A stretch of 64,000 nt of DNA from JBHIYN01 sp041984235 (GTDB lineage: Bacteria > Pseudomonadota > Gammaproteobacteria > Ga0077536): contig JBHIYN010000010.1 of the NCBI GenBank assembly GCA_041984235.1, forward strand, positions 168,104-232,103, given 5' to 3'. Below, one piece after another: positions 61,398-64,000 of this stretch; the first letter of the stretch is position 1; each line of letters starts with the position of its first letter. The notes under the pieces were generated by a model. That model was not told the origin of the DNA, ran no database searches, and saw only the letters and a list, made by a program, of their open reading frames with translations. Both the position numbers and the translations under genes were made by a program.

Positions 61398-62159
61398 ATG
61401 AAGACACTGCACCCTACAAAGGCGATTGTGCCAATCTTCCGTGGCTCGGGTGACGGTCAGGACATGCTTTCTGCTCTACTCGGCACGGCATTTTTCGTCG
61501 GTAGCAAAGAAGAACTTCACTTAGTAACTGCGCGCCACGTGTTTGAGTCGAACCCTATAGAGGAGCATGAGCATTACGTGTTCCTAATACGCGAGGAAGT
61601 GGGCGGAAAGGAGAAGATCGCGATCAGGGAGATTAGAAAGGTAATCGCGTCCGAGGATCTCGATATTGCGACCTGCCCTATATCGCCAAACGAGTTCGCA
61701 GAGCCTCTGCAATTCAGCGGGCACGACCCAGGTCTAAACGAAGATGTATGGTCCTTCGAGTACAGCAGAACCCGGATGGAGCAGCGGCAGGCTCAGGGAA
61801 AGCACATCTCCATCGAACCGCTGACTCACAAAGGGAATGTCATGCGCTTCTATACTAGCGATTTCCCTGAGGTTATGCCGACTCCGTCCATGGAACTCTC
61901 TTACCCCGCCCTGCAGGGGGCAAGCGGTGCACCGGTAATGATGGCTACTAAAGCAAAGCAAATTGCGGTATGCGGAATGTTGGTGCAAAACATCGAACAA
62001 GAGCTACTCCCGGCGCAAATCCTAACGATAGTGGACGGCGATAGAAGCTTGGAGGAAACCAAGTACTTTCTGCCGCACGCGAAAGCCATACATGGTTCGG
62101 TAGTCGCAGAGTTTCTCAAAGGATGCGGGGTCTCCTCGCTTTATGCTTCAGAAGAATGA
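61398..62159 (+). CDS. Cassette 15: trypsin-like serine peptidase
   Basis: This 253-residue cytoplasmic-looking protein with a chymotrypsin-type fold is the product of cassette 15 (61389-62258). The catalytic triad can be followed: His47 in HLVTARHVF (family TAAHV), Asp87 or Asp89 in EDLDIATC, Ser176 in LQGASGAPV (family GxSGxP). No signal peptide or PDZ domain is visible, so it is not a DegP-like exported chaperone. Stand-alone cytoplasmic trypsin-like proteins often serve in stress or phage defence. The ATG is only three bases after the R' box, whose TTAGGT may act as ribosome binding site. Confidence 0.82.
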   Translation: MKTLHPTKAIVPIFRGSGDGQDMLSALLGTAFFVGSKEELHLVTARHVFESNPIEEHEHYVFLIREEVGGKEKIAIREIRKVIASEDLDIATCPISPNEFAEPLQFSGHDPGLNEDVWSFEYSRTRMEQRQAQGKHISIEPLTHKGNVMRFYTSDFPEVMPTPSMELSYPALQGASGAPVMMATKAKQIAVCGMLVQNIEQELLPAQILTIVDGDRSLEETKYFLPHAKAIHGSVVAEFLKGCGVSSLYASEE

Positions 62160-62166
62160 ATGTCGC

Positions 62167-62264
62167 ACCTAACAATCGCGTGGAGTCCGACGCTTGACCG
62201 CTCCGCTCCCTGCGCTGCCGCTCCGGTCGGTCGCCGTCAAGCGCGGCTCACGCGGGCGTTAGAA
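62167..62264 (+). repeat. attC site 15 (98 bp)
   Basis: R'' ACCTAAC 62167-62173, R' variant GTTAGAA 62258-62264. Short class. The R' variant belongs to cassette 16, whose own R'' is TTCTAAC. Confidence 0.92.
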
Positions 62265-62275
62265 GGATTTGAGCC

Positions 62276-62992
62276 GTGGCTGAAGGTACAGTCGAAGTCT
62301 CTCTGAACTTCATGGGCGTGCCGGTTTCTGACGCGTTCGCGCAACAGGTAACGGACGGCGAAGTTTCCTCGGAGAACTCGACGGAATACGTCCTCGCCGA
62401 GTCGTTCTTAGAGCTCCCGCTCGACTCATTGCCGCGAGATGTATTGGAACGATACACATCGCTGAGTCACAAGGATCTTTACCTGCCGTTCTTGCCTCAC
62501 ACCGACAAGTTTTTCGAAAGACTCCTAATCCCATTCAAATCAGCGAAACGGTGCTTCTGCCTTGGTGAGTATCTAGCCTCCATCGAGCTATGTGCGCATG
62601 TGGGAGAGATGCTGGCACAGCTTGTCTGGGAAATGGAGCCGTTGGCAAAAGATCCAAACGCTCAATCCGAAGAACTTGAAATCGCCTTCTTTGGTAGCCG
62701 ATTCGAGAAGTTAGGCCAGGAGCGACGCATAAGAATTCTATCTGCTACGAATCGCATCTCGCAGATCCAAAACAAAGAATTCACGCTCCTTCGAACTACG
62801 CGCCGGAAATATTTCCATCTATGGAGTGAGTCTACCGAGGGGATCGAAAAAGATGCTCGAGAGTGCTTCGTTCAAGTGAATTCACTCGTCAAAAGTATTC
62901 TGCAGATCTCGATTAGCCCAAACGAACCAGGGAAAGTCGTGGTCAACCCCGTTCTTTCGCGGTACTTAGATAGGATGAAGAAACGTGACTAG
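62276..62992 (+). CDS. Cassette 16: soluble protein with a possible HEPN-like motif
   Basis: This 238-residue product of cassette 16 (62259-63111) starts at GTG 62276, eight bases after AAGGA, which is made partly by the R' box. The C-terminal half is helical, with TTRRKYFHLWSE (Arg176-x4-His181) followed by long helices, recalling HEPN/DUF4145-type proteins whose R-x4-6-H is an RNase or binding motif. The match is by eye and could be chance. No membrane segments. Confidence 0.7.
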   Translation: MAEGTVEVSLNFMGVPVSDAFAQQVTDGEVSSENSTEYVLAESFLELPLDSLPRDVLERYTSLSHKDLYLPFLPHTDKFFERLLIPFKSAKRCFCLGEYLASIELCAHVGEMLAQLVWEMEPLAKDPNAQSEELEIAFFGSRFEKLGQERRIRILSATNRISQIQNKEFTLLRTTRRKYFHLWSESTEGIEKDARECFVQVNSLVKSILQISISPNEPGKVVVNPVLSRYLDRMKKRD

Positions 62993-63006
62993 GGATGACG
63001 AAATCC

Positions 63007-63117
63007 TTCTAACCAGTGGATCAACCGGACGCGTTACTGCGGCCTTGCTGGAAGCGAAAATTGCGAAGCCGCTGCAAGCAAGGCCGCAGTAACGCGCCGG
63101 TTATCCAGTCGTTAGGT
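63007..63117 (+). repeat. attC site 16 (111 bp)
   Basis: R'' TTCTAAC 63007-63013, R' GTTAGGT 63111-63117. Long class. Complementarity with the cassette 16 start is 13 bases (GTTAGAAGGATTT). Confidence 0.92.
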
Positions 63118-63151
63118 TGCGCGGGCGAGCAGCATCGAACAAGGAGGGGGT

Positions 63152-63793
63152 ATGAAGGCTTCAGAGTATCGGGAATACCTATTCAAGCAGCATGAAACTG
63201 CATGGTCCGCTTTGCAGAATTGGGCCAAACAAATTGACAGATTGATACTAATCAATGCTGCACTATTAGGAGCTGCTCTAACCTTTTTCCGGGACGCAGC
63301 TCCAACGCTAATGTCGTTTGTGTCACTCGCCTCCGTTATGTGGCTGCTCATGTATAGACGGGCCGTGCGCTTCTACCTATTGAACAGTGACTACCTAGCA
63401 TTGATCCGAGAGTGTATATCGACTTTAGACGGGTTCAATTCGTATCTGTACAACCAAATTCACGACGATCATTCACTCGTTCGATACACGGTATATGAAG
63501 GAATGTTCTTAGCAGGGGCGACATTCGCTGCGACAAACGTAATAGTTATTTTGCTGTTTCTTTTTCTCGCTGATGGCGGTCAGATTTCTTCCATTGAAAT
63601 GAAAACGAGTACTGTCGTTTGGGCGTTCAGCATCTTCTTCTTCGGGTTTTTCTGCATTAAGCCAGGATATCGCCACAAGATTAATGCGAAGAAACGCGAA
63701 GAAGCGTTGGACCACGCTCGCGCGCTATACACAGAGCAGATCGCCGATAAAGCGCAACCTAACAAAGCGTGTATGGACTCCCCCCGCAAGTAG
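63152..63793 (+). CDS. Cassette 17: four-helix membrane protein
   Basis: This 213-residue product of the last cassette has hydrophobic segments about 32-46, 53-72, 115-138 and 149-170. A soluble part between the second and third (RFYLLNSDYLALIRECISTL) is followed by a C-terminal tail rich in Lys/Glu. The layout resembles small SLATT-like defence membrane proteins, but no family was confirmed. The last dozen residues are encoded by the truncated attC and the sequence beyond, so the C-terminus may not be original. Confidence 0.75.
   Translation: MKASEYREYLFKQHETAWSALQNWAKQIDRLILINAALLGAALTFFRDAAPTLMSFVSLASVMWLLMYRRAVRFYLLNSDYLALIRECISTLDGFNSYLYNQIHDDHSLVRYTVYEGMFLAGATFAATNVIVILLFLFLADGGQISSIEMKTSTVVWAFSIFFFGFFCIKPGYRHKINAKKREEALDHARALYTEQIADKAQPNKACMDSPRK
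63757..63763 (+). repeat. attC site 17, truncated
   Basis: R'' ACCTAAC matches the TTAGGT start of cassette 17, with complementarity of 12 bases. The rest of the attC, including R', is missing; after about 63785 the sequence no longer resembles attC. The array ends here by deletion or insertion. Confidence 0.85.
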
Positions 63794-64000
63794 AGACGAA
63801 GGCGCGTTGTAGACGGTCGGAATCGTTTGCAGTCGTGTATCCGGCCTCGTGTTGGCTCTCGCGGCTTTGCGAAGCCGGGCCATCATGAATGTCCGCGCAC
63901 CGAGAGCCAATCGTTGGAACTGACCTCTGTGGGTCACGCTTGTTATCGGCTTTCATCGGTACCGGTCCGACCAGGGGTGTCATGAACGCGGGTGTCTCTA
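63794..64000. other. Sequence after the array, with an attC-sized hairpin
   Basis: 207 bases of unassigned sequence. Inverted repeat TTGGCTCTCG (63852-63861) and CGAGAGCCAA (63901-63910) encloses a smaller hairpin (GGCTT/AAGCC at 63863-63876). Minus-strand frames of about 70 codons exist but are not convincing. It may be the edge of another mobile element. Confidence 0.35.

Larger units (their letters stand above)
53393..63763 (+). mobile_element. Chromosomal integron cassette array, 17 cassettes, no integrase in the window
   Basis: There are 17 consecutive cassettes with 16 complete attC sites and one truncated attC, all oriented so that genes on the + strand precede their attC. Cassette lengths run from 442 to 880 bp. 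GC is near 50% against about 70% for the flanking genome. attC sites fall in two length classes (96-98 and 110-111 bp). Each cassette's first bases are complementary to its R'' box. With no intI beside the left end, this is a cluster of attC sites lacking an integrase, or an array whose integrase was lost or lies outside the window. Confidence 0.95.

Noticed and set aside
53393..64000. CRISPR array
   Set aside because: The repeats are attC sites with R''/R' boxes and imperfect palindromes about 100 bp long, not short identical repeats with spacers.

Overview
The window comes from a high-GC gammaproteobacterium, probably free-living and aerobic. Genus was not determined. The evidence is the rpoS-nlpD-pcm block, a YafS-type methyltransferase-rnhA-dnaQ block next to mltD (a block also clustered in enterobacteria), and coding sequence of roughly 70% GC. 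I saw no rRNA, tRNA, CRISPR array or prophage.

Bases 1-46,925 are mostly housekeeping and accessory metabolism. In order they hold: a Mth938-like 3' end; rpoS/nlpD/pcm and argF/argD on the minus strand; an orphan hydantoinase-B gene; grxD; dnaQ/rnhA/methyltransferase facing mltD; a fused acyltransferase/acyl-ACP ligase (aas); an ArsM-type methyltransferase followed by a DedA-like/flavoprotein-disulfide-reductase fusion; nfi and a creatininase-like amidohydrolase; apt, DUF924, a TANGO2-like protein and egtB; a run of small + strand genes (YaiI, membrane protein, NIPSNAP, luciferase-like oxidoreductase, crotonase, VOC); an aminoacylase-type amidohydrolase; a PilZ protein; crotonase/HCCA-isomerase/quinone-reductase genes; cinA C-terminal, tpm and HIT genes; two transporters; a complete heavy-metal-type RND efflux system (outer membrane factor, adaptor, pump); and NadM-Nudix and histidinol-phosphatase-like genes.

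Bases 47,116-53,158 hold a large MMPL-type RND exporter, then a methanethiol oxidase (mtoX, SBP56 family) followed by one protein that fuses a SCO copper chaperone to a MauG-like di-haem peroxidase. In known methanethiol oxidisers these two are separate maturation genes beside mtoX, so the pair suggests methanethiol or dimethylsulfide degradation.

Bases 53,393-63,763 are a chromosomal integron cassette array: 17 cassettes, GC near 50%, with 16 complete attC sites and one truncated attC. No integron integrase gene lies beside it or elsewhere in the window. Every cassette end could be checked because its R'' box is complementary to its own first bases, and this complementarity runs on for about 9-13 bp. 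The cassettes carry a HigB/HigA toxin-antitoxin pair, a trypsin-like peptidase, several small membrane or coiled-coil proteins, a lipoprotein, an all-helical protein, a possible HEPN-like protein and a two-gene cassette. Four cassettes are exactly 443 bp, are diverged copies of one another, have no convincing gene, and share a conserved hairpin. This repeated gene-less cassette is the strongest candidate for something undescribed. The DNA before the first cassette carries two pairs of 15-bp palindromes in a duplicated arrangement and a candidate promoter, so it may be an attI-type site. After 63,763 the array breaks off inside its last attC.
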